This document shows positions 20,459-33,789 of a DNA stretch of 64,000 nucleotides, piece after piece. A program made the position numbers and the translations under genes. The stretch covers positions 17,945,598-18,009,597 of the forward strand of contig CM056556.1 of assembly GCA_029721515.1 (NCBI GenBank), given 5' to 3'. The DNA comes from Synanceia verrucosa. Its lineage: Eukaryota; Chordata; Actinopteri; Perciformes; Synanceiidae. The first letter of the stretch is position 1. Each line of letters begins with the position of its first letter. The notes under the pieces are model-generated. The model saw only the letters and a program-made list of their open reading frames with translations. It made no database searches and was not told the DNA's origin.

Positions 20459-23400
20459 AGTGCTTTTGGCAATTGTTTTACAATAGATGTGCTGATAGAT
20501 GGAGTGAGGACTTGCTGCCTGCTCGATACTGGCTCAGAAGTGACTACTATTTCTGAGACTCACTTTAAAGGCAGTTTGAGGGAAAGTCACCTTTAAAGCA
20601 GTTAAACTAACTGCTGCAAACGGCTTGGACATCCCCATAATTGGGTGTCTGTATGCGGACATTGAACGCCTGGGAAAGAAGCTTCCGGGAAAGTGTGTGT
20701 TTGTGCTGCGAGACAAGACTGACAACACTGATGGAGCCTCAGGCATATTGGGCATGAATGTACTCGGTGAGCTGCGTAGCCTATTTGCTGGCTTAGAGGG
20801 TGCGCAGCAGATGGAGAGGCATGGGCAGCAGGGTGGGGGTGCGAGCCTTCGTCGTGTCTTCGCGGAAATGGGCAAGGAGGAGCAAATGGTGGACCGTAAT
20901 GGGAGAATTGGCTTCGTCAAAGTGGGTGGTAGGTGGGCTGTTGTTATTCCCCCCTGTATTGAAACAGTCACTGAAGGTCGTTGTCGGGTGCCCCCTAAGA
21001 TGAGATACCTCTTGGTGGAGAATTTGTCCACTGTGAACACGCCTTCTGGGCTGTTGATAGCCAACGTTCTAGCAAACTCAGTGGGTGGGAAGGTCCCAGT
21101 CCGACTAATGAACCCGGGCCACAAACCCATTGTTTTGCCGCCAAGAGCAAGAGTTGCTGAAATGTGTAAGCCACACAAAGTGCTGCCTAAAGAGGTAGTG
21201 GCTTTTGAAGAGGCAGTAGGTGAGCTCCGAGTCAAAGCCATTGCAAGTGAGGTGCAGCCTAAGCGGGAAGAACCAGGGCTATTGGCCGTTCCTGTACAAG
21301 CAGATCTTCAATGCCTCACCCCAGATCAAGTGCACCAACTCAACCACCTGTTGGAGAAGCACCATGCTGTGTTTTCATGAGATGAAAGGGACTATGGCTA
21401 CACCACTACAGTTACACATTGTATCCCCACAGGCAGCGCACACCCCATTAAACAAAGACATCGCAGGGTACTACCCCATGTTTTCCAAGAAGTCAAGCAG
21501 CACGTGCAGGATCTAATTGCACAGGGGGTACTTGTGTCCATGGGCGTCCCCGGCAGTCGTGGTCATGAAGAAAGACGGGTGCGGTTCTGTTGTGATTACA
21601 GGAAGCTCAATAATGTAAAACACAGAGATGCTTACCCCCTCCCTAGGGTGGAGGAGTCGGACACCCTGGGCCAGGCGCAGCTCTTTTCGTCTTTGGACCT
21701 CACTGCTGGGTACTTTCAAGTAGCTGTAGCTGCACAGGATCAGGAGAAAACCGCGGTAACAACACCATTCGGATTGTATGAATGGACCCGCATGCCGTTT
21801 GGGCTCTGTAACTCCCCCGCGACATTTCAGCGCCTAATGGAGGTAGTGCTGGGAGACTTGGCTTTCGAGGTGCTTTTGATTTACCTGGATGATGTCCCTG
21901 TGTTCTCGAGGGACTTTGAAAGCCACTTGCAGCGCTTAGATCTCGTGCTGGGTTGGCTGCAGGAACACAGGCTCAAACTCAAGCCCAAAAAGTGCTTCTT
22001 GCTCAGGAAGGAAGACAAGTTCCTCGGGCATGTGGTCTCGGCAGAGGGGGTCCAAGTGGATATGGAGAAAGTGAAGGTGCTGGAAGACTGGCCTGTCCCA
22101 CGTTCTGTTAAAGAAGTCCTTCAAGTAGTGGGCTTCATGTCGTACTACAGGCGGTTCGTTCCCCGCTTCGCCCAACTAGCAAGGCCTTACATGCTCTGAT
22201 GGGCAAACAGAAAAGAGGTGTAACGAATGCTGTGTCACTACCATTTGAGTGGGATGAGGAGTGTCAGGCATCATTCGATAGCCTAAGGAGGTGTCTCATG
22301 GCCCCACCCCATACTCGCATACCCTGATCTCAGTCTCCCCTTCATCGTGACCACAGATGGAAGTTGCCTAGGCCTGGGAGCAGTCTTGAGCCAAAAGCAG
22401 GAAGGCATCGAGCGGTCATAGCCTTTGCTAGTCGGGGTCTGCGGGGCTCAGAAAGAAATGACCGAAACTATGGTGCTTTTAAGCTAGAGCTACTTGCCCT
22501 TAAATGGGCAGTCACTGAAAAGTTTCGTGACTTACTGCTTTTCTCTAAATTTACAGTCATCACAGACCACAACCCTCTAAGATACTTAGAGACTGCCAAC
22601 CTCAGCGCAGTTGAGCAAAGGTGGGTGGCCCAGTTGGCTGAATTTAACTTTGAAGTTCACTATAAACCAGGCCGGATGAACCAAAATGATGACGTGCTGT
22701 CCCATATCCCGGTGGCCACGGAGCCAGAAGTGGAAGACGGAGGAAAAGATTTCCTGGTCATAAAAGAAGATGAGATGCGTGCCTGTCTGTGGCCAACTAG
22801 TGGGGCTGATGCGAAGGAGGTACCGGTTCATTCAGCAGCCCAGGCTAAGGTGAGAGGCCAGATCTGCGGATATAGCTGGGATGAGATCCGGGAACTACAG
22901 ATGCAAAACCCTGACATTAGCTCTGTCTTGGTTGCGCTGAAAGCATGCCAAAAGCCCTCGAATAAGGTTTTGCGGACGATAATTGGCCACAGCGGTGGCT
23001 CCTAGAACAGTGGGAGCGACTGAAAATTCAGCATGGCATCCTGTTCCGGTACCTGCGGGGCCCCAGAGATGGTGAAGATGTGCGTCAGCTAGTCGTCCCC
23101 GGGTCTCTACAGTGAGAAGGGCACGATAGAAGCCCTGAGGCGGGCCTACTATTGGCCTGCTATGGCTAGAGATGTCAAATGCTGGGTACAGCAATGCAAG
23201 CGCTGTGCCCTCATGAGAGATGTATTCCCCAAGGCTCAGGCACCGATGACTTGCACAAATGTTGTGGCCCCTTTGGAAGTGCTGGCAATGGACTATACCC
23301 TTTTGGAGCCATCTGTCGGAGGGTATGAAAATGTCCTTGTACTTACCAATATGTTTACATGGTTCACCATTGCGGTTCCTACCAAAGACCAAACGGCAAG

Positions 23401-24247
23401 AACAACCGCCAATGCAATTGTCAAGAACTGGTTTGTCTATTATGGCTGTCCCGCTAGGTTACATTCCGACCAGGGTCAGAACTTCGAGGCCAACGTCATT
23501 AAAGAGCTCTGTCGGGTGTATGGAATTGCCAAGAGCAGGACGAGTCCCTACCACCCGCAGGGCAATGCCCACTGCGAACGTTTTAATAGAACAATGCACG
23601 ACATGCTCAGGTCCCTCCCTGCCGAAAAAGAAAAGAAACTGGAAAGTACATCTTCCAGAGTTGACCCTGGCCTATAATAGTCATGTGCACCGCTCAACTG
23701 GGTATTCGCCCTTCTATCTGCTTTTCGGGAGGAATGCGCGACTACCTCGGGACATACTCAGAGGCAAAGACCTGGAAGTGATTAAGCCAGAGACTGGGGG
23801 CCCTACAAGGGTTGAGACCAGTTGAAACCCTGCACTTTTGAAGTCCCCAGATTGCAGAAAAGTCCCACGCCCCGTCATTCATGTAGGGCCTCAGATCAGT
23901 GTATGTCTGATGAGGGTGATATGATTTATGTGCCATATAGCCCTCCCCAGGCCCCTCCTATCCACCAGATGCCTGACACCCACTACGCACCTCACACTCG
24001 GCACACACCCACCCACAGTACACAACACAGAGACACTTTTGACACAGTGTCTTTTGACACTTTTGGGAGGGAAGAAAATAGTAAGCATTCAGGGACAGTT
24101 GAAGACCATTGTACTGAAGTGGAGTCAGAGGTAGACGCATCATTTGAAGGTGCAGATGTACTGATAGTGAGGATCAGCCTCTGCCTACTAGGCCTCAGAG
24201 AAGTTCTAGGGGTCAACTCCCCCTTAGATTCAAAGACTATGTCTTGA
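20459..24247 (+). pseudogene. Ty3/gypsy pol polyprotein remnant
   Basis: Protease: LLDTGSEVT at about 20519, with GILGMNVL downstream. RT: CCDYRKLN, FSSLDLTAGYFQ, PFGLCNSPATFQ and the catalytic YLDD at 21882-21893. RNase H: the ITDHNPLRYLE block near 22560 and VHYKPGRMN. Integrase: a CKRC end of the HHCC finger near 23200 and a D,D-35-E triad in AMDYT (Asp at 23291), HSDQG (Asp at 23468) and CERFNR (Glu at 23576). A TGA interrupts the frame at about 21378. Frameshifts occur near 22185, 22330, 23010, 23110 and 23640. The C-terminal 140 codons after 23822 are Pro/His/Thr-rich without a clear chromodomain. In working relatives this polyprotein performs processing, cDNA synthesis and integration. 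Confidence 0.9.
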
Positions 24248-24468
24248 AATAAGTGTGAGTATGTTTTGTTTTACTGGGACATGTTCTCTGTTCTTATCAT
24301 GTATGCTACTTCCAAAGTGTATGTTTGATGTAAAAAAAAAAAAAAAAAAAGAAAGCTTTTCTGTGGTCTCTGTGGCACATCCGGACTATGGTGTGCTAAT
24401 GGACATTGATCAACGTGTTCCAGTGATGTCATGAAGTCTTGGTGGTGGCAGGGTTTGGAAGGGGGGAA

Positions 24469-25266
24469 TGTGGGGGAGAGCATGACTGGCTCCTCCACCA
24501 ATGAGAGAGCATGTCAGGTGTGGAGGAAGATCCAAACAAGTTGGAAGTTTCCTCAACTCTCTCCCTTGCTCTCCTTTCACTGGTCCGTGAGTATACCCTG
24601 CCACCCGACTTCACCAAAGCAGCACTGGCTTAAGGAGTCCCTTACAATCCCCTAAAGACTGAACTTTTGTGCAACTGTCGGATAAAGTAACACTGAACTG
24701 ATTAATGTTATTCCACTTGGAGGAACTGTGCTTACAATCGCATTTATGGACATTCGGAATACCGTGATGTTATTGACTGTGTTTTTGTGTGTGCATGGTG
24801 ACACTGATTTGTACCTATGGTCACTTTGAAGGTCTTTTCATTGATGTGGTGGCAGCCTTCTTTTTGATTGCCTTAGTGAGTAAATTAAGATTGGCTGACC
24901 AGGCTTCTTACTTTTGATTTTGCAAACGAGGTGAACTGCTTGATACTGTGATTCAGTGTTTCTATAAGTACGTCCCGGAACACATAGGCTTGGAAATTTT
25001 AAGTGACAAACTTCTAGGTTGGGGTTCAAAATAAGAGCATTGGGTTCATGAGAAACTGAATGTGTTAAATTGCCTCTGAAGGCCCCTTTGTGACAGGGAT
25101 TAAAGTTATTCACTTAAAACTACTTACCTACTTTCTTTAAAGAAAAAAAAAGATTTGTTTCATTATTTTGTTCATATGTGCTAGTAGTTCTGGAGCTTAG
25201 AGCTCTAATAAAATTGAGTTGTTTACTCAAACTGGTCTACTATTCTGAGTTGTGGGGTGGGAAACA
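24469..25266 (+). repeat. Probable 3' LTR of the gypsy element
   Basis: It directly follows the purine tract, begins TGTGGGGGAG and probably ends GGGAAACA. AATAAA lies near 25208 toward its end. No second copy is present to prove the borders, because the 5' LTR is missing. Confidence 0.55.
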
Positions 25267-25399
25267 TAGACATAACGCACAGCTATACACACACGTGCAC
25301 ATCTCAGGTAACTACTACTCCTATCCCATATAGTTCTAATGAAGCCCAGGATAGTTTTTATTATGTATTATTATTTATTATTGCCCCTTACGTGTATAT

Positions 25400-25406
25400 A
25401 TACACA

Positions 25407-25450
<44 letters not shown>

Positions 25451-25470
25451 GAGAGAGAGAGAGAGAGAGT
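25400..25470. repeat. TA and GA microsatellite
   Basis: An approximately 40-bp (TA)n run is followed by (GA)n at about 25450-25469. Confidence 0.9.
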
Positions 25471-25496
25471 ATTTTTCCAGTGGGACATAATATATA

Positions 25497-26870
25497 ATGT
25501 TTGAAAATCATTTACATATAGTTACAGTTTCTGGAACTCCCTTCAATGGATCAATTGAAAATACTGGGCTATCTATTCAAGGATATAATATAATTAGATT
25601 TCACAGGAACAGATATGGGGAAGGAGTGGCCTTTTATCTAATAGATAACATTCCAACAAAAAAGAGGGGAGATCTTGACTGCCCTGATGTGGAAGATCTG
25701 GATTCAGGTTCACCTCCTACATATCAAGCCATTATTAATTTGTTGTTGTTATAGACCACAACTCTGATGTAGCATATCTTCAAATAAATCTGCACAATGC
25801 TAGAAATTGTGTCCAACACAGACCAAGAAATTTATTTCTTAGGAGATCTAAATATAGACTGGCTCTTGATAAACTATCCTATAAAAATAAAGCTTGAAGA
25901 CACTGCCGCTGTGTGTAATTCCAAATATTCCAAACTGAATGTCTTGGTGTTGGCTCAAATTATGCTCAGACAAAGGAACACAGATTATGTGTGTCCTTGA
26001 ATGAAGCTAATATAGAGCAAGTTACAGAAGCCAGATTGCTGGGGACGGCAATGGATGATAGACTGTCTTGGTCTACTCACGTTAATAATATTGTAAGGAA
26101 TCTGAGCAGAAGTATTTCGATCATTAAAAAAAAACTAATTCTACTGCTAGGCAAGTCATACAGTCTCTTGTTTTGTGACATCATGACTGTTGCCCCGAAA
26201 TCTGGTCAAATGCGGCCAAGCGAAACAATAAAATCCACCTTGTCCAGAATAAAGCTGCGAGACTCGCTCTGCATTGCTCATTTAGGAGTAGTGTTGTTGT
26301 CTTGGATGAGAGTTGGTGAGAGACTAGCTTGTAGCCTGATTCTGTTTTTAAAAAGCACCCATTCTTCTGGTAAACCTGCTTGTCTCTCTTGTCAGCTGTT
26401 GCTTGATAGAGATGGTCACCATTATGGCACCAAACAAGCCTTTAGTGGTGTTTTCAACCTGCTTAAACCCAAGACCGATGCTTTAAAAAGAACGGTAACG
26501 TAAAGGGCAATAACCTACTGGAACAAACTCCCACAACATTTAGTCTTTATTACCGACATAGTATAGCCTGACAAGCCAGACGAGAACATCAAATGTATAG
26601 TGTGGGGGCAGTCGATAGGCAGAGTTGAAGCCTGTGGGTGGGACCAGCCGTTGTTGTTCAACTGCCTCTGCACTTAATAGGCCAGCGCTATGACGCCCCT
26701 AGACCATCCTGCTAGGCAAAAATATTTTTTGCCTCTAGGATGCCTCTATGCGTTATGTCTGTTATGTTTAATTTGTTCTTCTCGTTAAGGTTTTTGTATT
26801 GTGTGACCCAGGAAGAACAGTCACTGCTGAGGCAGTGACTAATGGGGATCTGAAATAAAGAAGTAAAGAA
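25497..26870 (+). pseudogene. LINE remnant (L2/Rex1-like), internally deleted
   Basis: The first frame carries TGLSIQGYNIIRFHRNRYGEGVAFY in part, an APE-type endonuclease segment. The next contains IYFLGDLNIDWL, the GDFNxDW-like endonuclease block. From 25991 the frame reads IEQVTEARLLGTAMDDRLSW followed by IVRNLSRSISIIKK, the C-terminal region after the RT fingers. The reverse-transcriptase core between them is missing. The 3' end is AATGGGGATCTGAAATAAAG at about 26842-26861. A MITE at 26564-26750 interrupts the 3' part. The copy is inactive. Confidence 0.75.
26564..26750 (-). mobile_element. Deleted relative of the element at 1110-1560
   Basis: It begins TAGCCTGACAAGCCAGACG and contains GGGGGCAGTCGATAGGCAG plus GTTGAAGCC, the complement of the right part of the first copy. 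The far end (GTCTAGGGGCG, AAAAATATTTTTTGCC and CCTCTAGGATGC) matches the complement of the left part. The helicase-like interior is lost, leaving about 190 bp. Confidence 0.65.
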
Positions 26871-26874
26871 ACAG

Positions 26875-28147
26875 GGTTGGCACATTCACATCTCTTACTA
26901 GGCATCACCCTTTCTGCTCTGTCTGCTGTGTATCATGTGTTGACACAGTGCCAAAAATCTGTGAATGGACATGGTTGTTAAATGTATGAATGCATGAAAG
27001 GGTATGTGGAAATTGTGGATGTCATCAAATGTAAAAAAGTAAAGGGGGGCTGAATGAGCATGACAGGGCAGAAGGACAGCGTGAGCAGGAGGCAGGGCCA
27101 CCCCTGACCAAACTGGTGCCCTAAGCAAAATTACGGGAGGGGCAGCACTGGTGGGAGGACAGCGTAGTTGAAGCAGTACGCATGTTTAGTCTCATGATTA
27201 ACTCACAGGGATGAAGTCGAGAGTTGGTGTGTGTGTGCCACACTATGGCATGATGACAATGATAATTCAATTCATGATGATGACAATAAGATTCAAAAAG
27301 TGAGTCTGACCAATTGTGGTAGGCCTATCTGTGCAAAAAAAAAAATGCCATCATCCTTCAAAATCATATCACATTCCGTCTTCTTGACTTCCCTATCACT
27401 TCTCAAAGGATTATCCCCACCTGCCCTTCAGCAGTCTCACTAATACTGTTTGTATCTGTTGAGGGTACAGAGTGGGTATTAATATGCAAATAAACTGCAG
27501 GATGCCTTTACTACTCCCTGTCGCTGTGGAAAATGCCTGCTCAGAATTATAGTATGTGTCTTTTTCCTTGTAAATCTAAAACATCCCTAAAGCAATGAAG
27601 GATGTGATATAACTAGACAGTACAGTACGTATGCATGTGTGTATAAATTTGTTAGAAGCGGCAATAATTAACTTTTTGTGATACTTCCTGGATTTTTTTG
27701 TTGCGTTTTCATCAGGGGCAGTGGATAGGTCGGTTCAGACACACTGCTGCAGTGTCATATTCAATTTCCACTCCCCACTATAAGGAGCATGGTACATGGG
27801 ATAACAATATAGAAAATCATCCATATAAACATGGTAAGGCAAAGTGCACAGGTGAAAGTTGCATTTTCTGGAATCAACTCAAATTAGCAAATTAAGTTTC
27901 CTGAACAAGCAGTATTATGATTACATAATAAGCGCCCTTATTTAACATTTAACTGCCAGCATGCCCAGTTCATGTCTGTTTGAGTGAATTTACCATTTAA
28001 TTATATGTTTGTGTACCAGGCCTAGTTCATCATTATATTGTGACAAAGAAAAAAAAAAACACTCCATTACTATTGATAATGTGGTGAGCCACATTGAACA
28101 CTTAACGTCCATCATTCACTTACTGTATGGCTCATATTGGCATTACT
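26875..28147. other. No gene; hAT-type terminal fragment at 27093-27145
   Basis: CAGGGCCACCCCTGACC followed by GGTGCCCTAAGC at 27093-27125 is a second copy of the hAT-like end seen at 6940. The rest shows no coding or RNA signal. Confidence 0.4.
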
Positions 28148-28155
28148 GTCATTAC

Positions 28156-29481
28156 TAGGCCTGTAACCTAGTCTAACTTAGGCTAACCTAGCCTGTACCG
28201 AACCAAACCTTTTTGGTACATCTGTGTGCTGAACCGAACAGGTACTGTATTTTATTGAGGCGGCACGGTGGTGTAGTGGTTTGCACTGTCGCCTCACAGC
28301 AAGAAGGTACCAGGTTCGAATCCCGGGCCTGGGGCCTTTCTGTGTGGAGTTTGCATGTTCTCCCCGTGTCTGCGTGGGTTCTCTCCGGGTATTTCGGCTT
28401 CCTCCTACCATCCAAAAACATGCATGGGGATTAGGTTAATTGGCTAATTTAAATTGACCAAAGGTGTGAATGTGAGTGTGACTGGTTGTCTGTTTCTATG
28501 TGCCCTGCAATGAGGTGGCGACTTGTCCAGGGTGTACCCTGCCTTCCGCCCTAAGATGTCTGTTGATGACAGCATGCCGCTGGGCACGGCGCCCTGAAGC
28601 CCGGTGCAGTGGGGCTCGTTGAGCCCAGTGTAGTGGAGCATTGTGGTGTTGCGGATCCGCCCAATCCAGTTGTGGGTGGATCTGAGTAGATTAAAACTGT
28701 TCAATTTGTATTATTCTGGCTTGCAGCAAAACTAGTTTGTGTCCAGTGGGTTTATTCTGTACAAGCATTGTGCATGTTGTTAATAAAAGAGGAAAACTAT
28801 CCTGTGTGCCAAGAACTTTTTGTAGGGTTATCAAAAGAGACATCATGTATCATTGAATCATTATTATATTTTTCTTTTTACTTTACTTTTGTACTGAAGT
28901 AAATTTCAGAAGGAGTTGAATTTTGACTGGAGTCTCTTTTTATACAAGTATCTGTACTTCTACCCTAAGTAAAGAATGTGAGTACTTATGCTACCTGGTT
29001 TGGACTGTAAATTGGTTTGCACAGTCACATGCACCATCTTCTCAATCTTCTCAGTTCGATCTTGTCACGTACAATATGGCGGCGATGTTAACATATGATT
29101 CAGCGCTCAATGCGGCGTCTACATATACATGACTGGAACGTATGCGAGACAGACTTCGTGGAGGAGGTTGTGAACTCAAAGCAGATATCTGCAAAGCCCG
29201 TGCACATAAAGCTCAAATTTTATGACCGTGCGACTCCACTCCACGCACTGGTGTCCCACTAAATAATGCATGACATGTAATTTCCACATCAACCTTCATA
29301 AAATGTGATAGATGTTGCGATTCACGGAAATTTCATTTATTTGATTTTACATTTAATTTATAGCAATTCATCTTAAATGAATTATTATTAAAACATTTTA
29401 AGGTATTTCTCTCTTCCCATACTGGCTTTCAAAACCAAAAATGTATCAAACCCAAAAATGTTGTGTACTGTTACAGGCCTA
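28156..29481. mobile_element. Non-autonomous hAT-type element with 8-bp target duplication
   Basis: The left end TAGGCCTGTAAC and right end GTTACAGGCCTA are perfect 12-bp inverted repeats. They are flanked by a perfect 8-bp duplication, GTCATTAC, at 28148-28155 and 29482-29489. Eight-base duplications are the hAT hallmark. The 1.3-kb interior has no transposase and contains a SINE and sequence related to the MITE at 52612. Confidence 0.85.
28258..28556 (+). repeat. SINE copy with intact pol III head, 3' end missing
   Basis: GGCGGCACGGTGGTGTAGTGG begins the tRNA-like head, with GGTTCGAATCCC as B-box. The body runs to CCTTCCGCCCTAAGA, then breaks off without the GATGG tail. It lies inside the hAT-type element. 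Confidence 0.92.
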
Positions 29482-29489
29482 GTCATTAC

Positions 29490-32400
29490 TGATTGACTGG
29501 GACATGAAGGATTGGCCGACATCAGGGTAACATTTTTTTTTTCTCTTTGGAGCTGCAGGCAAATGCCCAGTGGGCTATTTCCTCCATCATGACTGTAGAA
29601 ATTACTAATCTGTTTCCATGTACACCATGTTTCTCAGCCTTGTTTGTCACATGCAAGGGTCACTACAACATGGAAATGCAATTTGATGGCAGTTAAAATG
29701 CAGCCAATCGAAACAACATTGGAGTTGTAATGTAATGTAATCTACTTAATGCTTATACTTGTCAAAACCTCTTAGGTCTCCACACTTGCTGCTGTAGCTT
29801 TTTAGAGTATTAAAGTAAATCATATCATAATGTATAATAATCTCTGAGTCTAACACAGCTACCCTCTCTTGTAGAAAGTAAATTATTCTAAATAGAGCCA
29901 AAAAAAAACACTTTAAAAAGCCACAAACAACATAACACTGAATGCATCTAGCACAATGTTCACAGGAAGACATTTCTTTAGATATTCATGGCATGTGAGA
30001 GTCAGTAAGGTGTGTCTTAGGACCAGTCTTGTGATCTTATTATAATGTACATACTGTTTGGTGATATATTTACATATTACATAATTTCAATGACATGGCA
30101 GGTTTTGATGTCACAAACAGTGCATGAAAACACCAATGCTTAAAACTAAATAAAAAAGTATAGACAGGTAGAGAAAGATATACATGTATGTTTATGCTAT
30201 TTGTGAAAGGCAAGTTTTCCAGTGTGGGGTTTAGACAGTTGAAATAAAGCTTTCCCAATTACAATGTTTGGACCCCAAGCTTCCAAACATTGGTCATACT
30301 GTTTGACACTAGAAGCTTAAGTAAATTACAGTAATGTAGCTGCGGTTAGCAGTTTGAGTCATAATGCAGTGATAACGAATGGGCTATTAAGTGCCAGTGC
30401 CAGAAGAATAGCAAGCAAATGGAAAATGTTGAAAAATGCTCAGTTTAGACACTCACTATCTCTGCAACATACAGTATAATTCACCTTGGGTTTCCATCCC
30501 TTTCCATTTGGACTGAGGTGGAGCAAATCCTTGGCAAAGTGAACCCAGATCAGTGCAAGTAAAGCCATGATCCCTCAAGTGATGTTGCAATATTGCTAAC
30601 TTGCCTCAGTGTCATTGCTAGCATACATAATGAGGTGTGACATTCAACCTTTCTCTCTCACCTGACATGATTGCTATGTCACTGTGATTAGGCCTGACCT
30701 TCTATCACCAGGACCAGAGTAGTTGTGAGCCCTTGTTGCAACTGGTAATGAGTACCAGGACCTCCACTGTGACAGCCTTGTATAGGGTCAGATTGGGGAC
30801 AAACCCAACAGAGCAACAATGGTGACAGACAGACATACAGGTTCAGGATGAATGATGGCGAGTTTTCATCTGGATGCACAGGCAATCAGCTTCACATGTA
30901 GCAGAACCAAATGAGTAACAATTATAGTTATATAATTGAGAATGGACTATCTCAACACTTTTTAAAGAGGATTTATAAAGACGAACGCATGATATATACT
31001 GGACAGATTGATTAGTGGAACACAATTTACAACAACCTATATTTATCAGTCACAGGGTTTAAAATAGTCACAGTCCATTATATTATTATTAATGTAATTT
31101 TATGATGCTTGACATCACTGAACTGCTGCTTGCAGCTGTGTGTCGTTTGCAAATGGGCCAGCTCAATAAGCCAGGCATGCAACCAGGGATGGTTGGATCA
31201 TACCAATATGTGAAATAACAAACGGGACAGACACTCCAGAGACAGCGAGTACAGTGTACAGGCCAGATACACACAGAACAAAAAAATTTCAATGATATCA
31301 TGTACTTTATTAAATGTACTTGTTAACACAAATAGCTAAATCAGCCAATCAAGCATTCATGAAAACACTGAATGTAAAATGTCTTAACAACACACAAACC
31401 ATATATAATTGCTAAATTTAGCTAAAATAGAAAGCTCAGAGTGATACTAAATGAAGAGCTGCTTGGGAGCCATAAGAGCTGACTCTTATATTGGAGCCAA
31501 GCCAACAAAGATGAATTTTTGATAAGAGCTGGACTTCCCATAACTATTCCACAGGTCATGAAGAGAAGGTATTCATCTTAATTAAATGACCTCCCAAGCT
31601 TGATATCTGCCCAGACTGTAAAATGATTTTGCCCTACATTATTGCTGAAAAGATTCACATGTGGAGCCATCTCTTGGTTCTGTTTGCTCATCTTAACATG
31701 ACAAATGTTGTGTTATTAATGTTATCATTAGCTCAGTGACAGAATGCTGCAGAAAAAAAAGCAATCGGGTCCCTGTTGTGACAATGTGTGGTATAGGCAA
31801 ATGATAGGGAGGAAAACAATTAAAAAAAAAAATAATAATAACTTTTACTTTTTATACACTATTGGCTCAAAACAGTAAAACCCCACAGAAACATTACTAT
31901 GTAGCTTATTAAATAGGTCCTCTTTTCTGGGTTTTCTGGGAAAGGTCTGTCTCCACAAATTGTTTTTCTGGTATGGGGAAAAAACACTTTGGTCTGTTTG
32001 TATTTCTTAAAACCAATCACAAATTTAATATAATCTTTAACTCTAATAGATCTGGGCCATAATGTTAATAATTACACCTGCAATAACATGTCTTTCTCCA
32101 GCCAAATAAGAGACAGTGAAATTGGGCATCCTCCAAACCTAGCACTTCAAAATAAAAGCCCCATAAATTAACTATTTATTAAAAGGAGGCTCGGGATGAC
32201 ACTTTTTCTTTAATTGAAGTCTCAATTTTATTTGTTAGTAAACAGGAAAGCCCATGAAGGTAACTGTATATTAATGCCACACTCAAGACAAACTATTGAT
32301 AAACTTCAGTTGCTTCTCTGTGCCTTTATAACTGTTGTCTACTAATCTAAACCTTAAAATATTCCACATATTTGATACATCATTGACACTATTCAAGTTT

Positions 32401-33780
32401 CAAATATTCCACATCATTTAAACATTAATGCTATTCATCCAAAATAATACCCGTATTTCCAACAATTTGTACTTCTTAAACTTCTTTTTACAGATTAAGG
32501 CCAGTAATGCAGTTGGCTTTCAACCAACCTCAAAATATTACTCTTCTTCTTTCAAGCTGTATTTATTATATTCTATATCAAATATACAGTAGAATATTTG
32601 AGTGCCACAGATACTCTATATATATGTGACTATATCCTGGAACATTTTATATCTTTTTCTCAGGAGATTAGGAAGTTTGAATCTGTTCCCCGCCATCAGC
32701 ACCACCAGGTACATTGTCAAAATTTCTTGTGACTTTCTAGTTCACAATGCAGTTTCATTGTATGGGAACAGAATTTTAGGAGGCTGCTCGAAGACATAAA
32801 GCTATGCAGTGTCTGGATGGAAAATGATAAAATGGATAAAATGATTGGTGGTGGAACTGGCTAAGATGCAGGAGGTACCAGCTAAAATCTTGCCTATTGG
32901 ACATGAAAATGGTCAGGGCCAGCTCCGATTACTGCTTATAGTACTGACTAGTTTTATTATTTGTTGACTACATGACTAATTGAGTGAAACTGCCTACAGC
33001 TACAGGGTCACACTCTGACATTTTAGTCTAGAGGTGATGTGATGCAGTTCATTGAAAATGACCTAGTACTGCATAATGGCAGCTGAGGGCAGCGGGGGTG
33101 CTAAACAGACTACACCATAGCACTAGATATGCATCACTTGGCAAAGCTGCCAACACAGTGACAGAGGAACTTCGGGACAATGATACCATATGATAGCAGG
33201 TGGTCATTTGGAGATTTCAAAAATGTGGAAATTTCTATTATTGCAGCTTTTAGGAAAAGCAGCATGGAGATGAGAGCTCTCAAAATGTCTGCCATATCCT
33301 ACCTGGGAGTGTGTTCCAAAACTAGAGCTGTGAATGACCAGCTATTAATGCTTGGCAGTCGAGTCTGCAGCATTTCAATGTAAAACTGACATTTAGAAGA
33401 GAGCACAATATGCTATTGACACTTTGATAGGCAGTAATTAGTTCCCCTTTTAGCATTCATTGTGCGAGGCATTTCATCACTAAATGTCAATTATCATGGC
33501 AGCTTCTTTGAATGAGTAACCTTCAATTACCACTGTAAGCATTAAAGGGAAGAGTGCTTTTAAGAATAAGCTGACTTTATCTCCATTTTGACAGGTCTCT
33601 TTGACTATAAGTGATATGGACATAACATTCAGATATCCAGGGAGATTCACTTGCTTTGAGGGTCACCTGCAAAATGGTCTATGTGTGTATGTATGTGTGT
33701 GTTAAAGTAAAGTAGGTAACTATACACACAATTATGAAATCGTAAAGCTACATGTACATGGACATGTTTGAGTTGTATTA
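29490..33780. other. Long stretch without recognisable gene
   Basis: About 4.3 kb of AT-rich sequence. Short frames lack domains and start or splice context, and I see no tRNA, SINE or clear transposon end. It may be old intron or intergenic sequence. Confidence 0.5.
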
Positions 33781-33789
33781 TGCATCAAC

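Larger units (their letters stand above)
20438..25266 (+). mobile_element. Ty3/gypsy LTR retrotransposon, 5'-truncated
   Basis: Order of domains: protease, reverse transcriptase, RNase H, integrase, 3' untranslated region, purine tract (GGAAGGGGGGAA at 24457-24468) and a probable 3' LTR. The 5' LTR, primer-binding site and gag are absent. The pol order RT-RH-INT is that of Ty3/gypsy. Several stops and frameshifts make it inactive. Confidence 0.88.
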
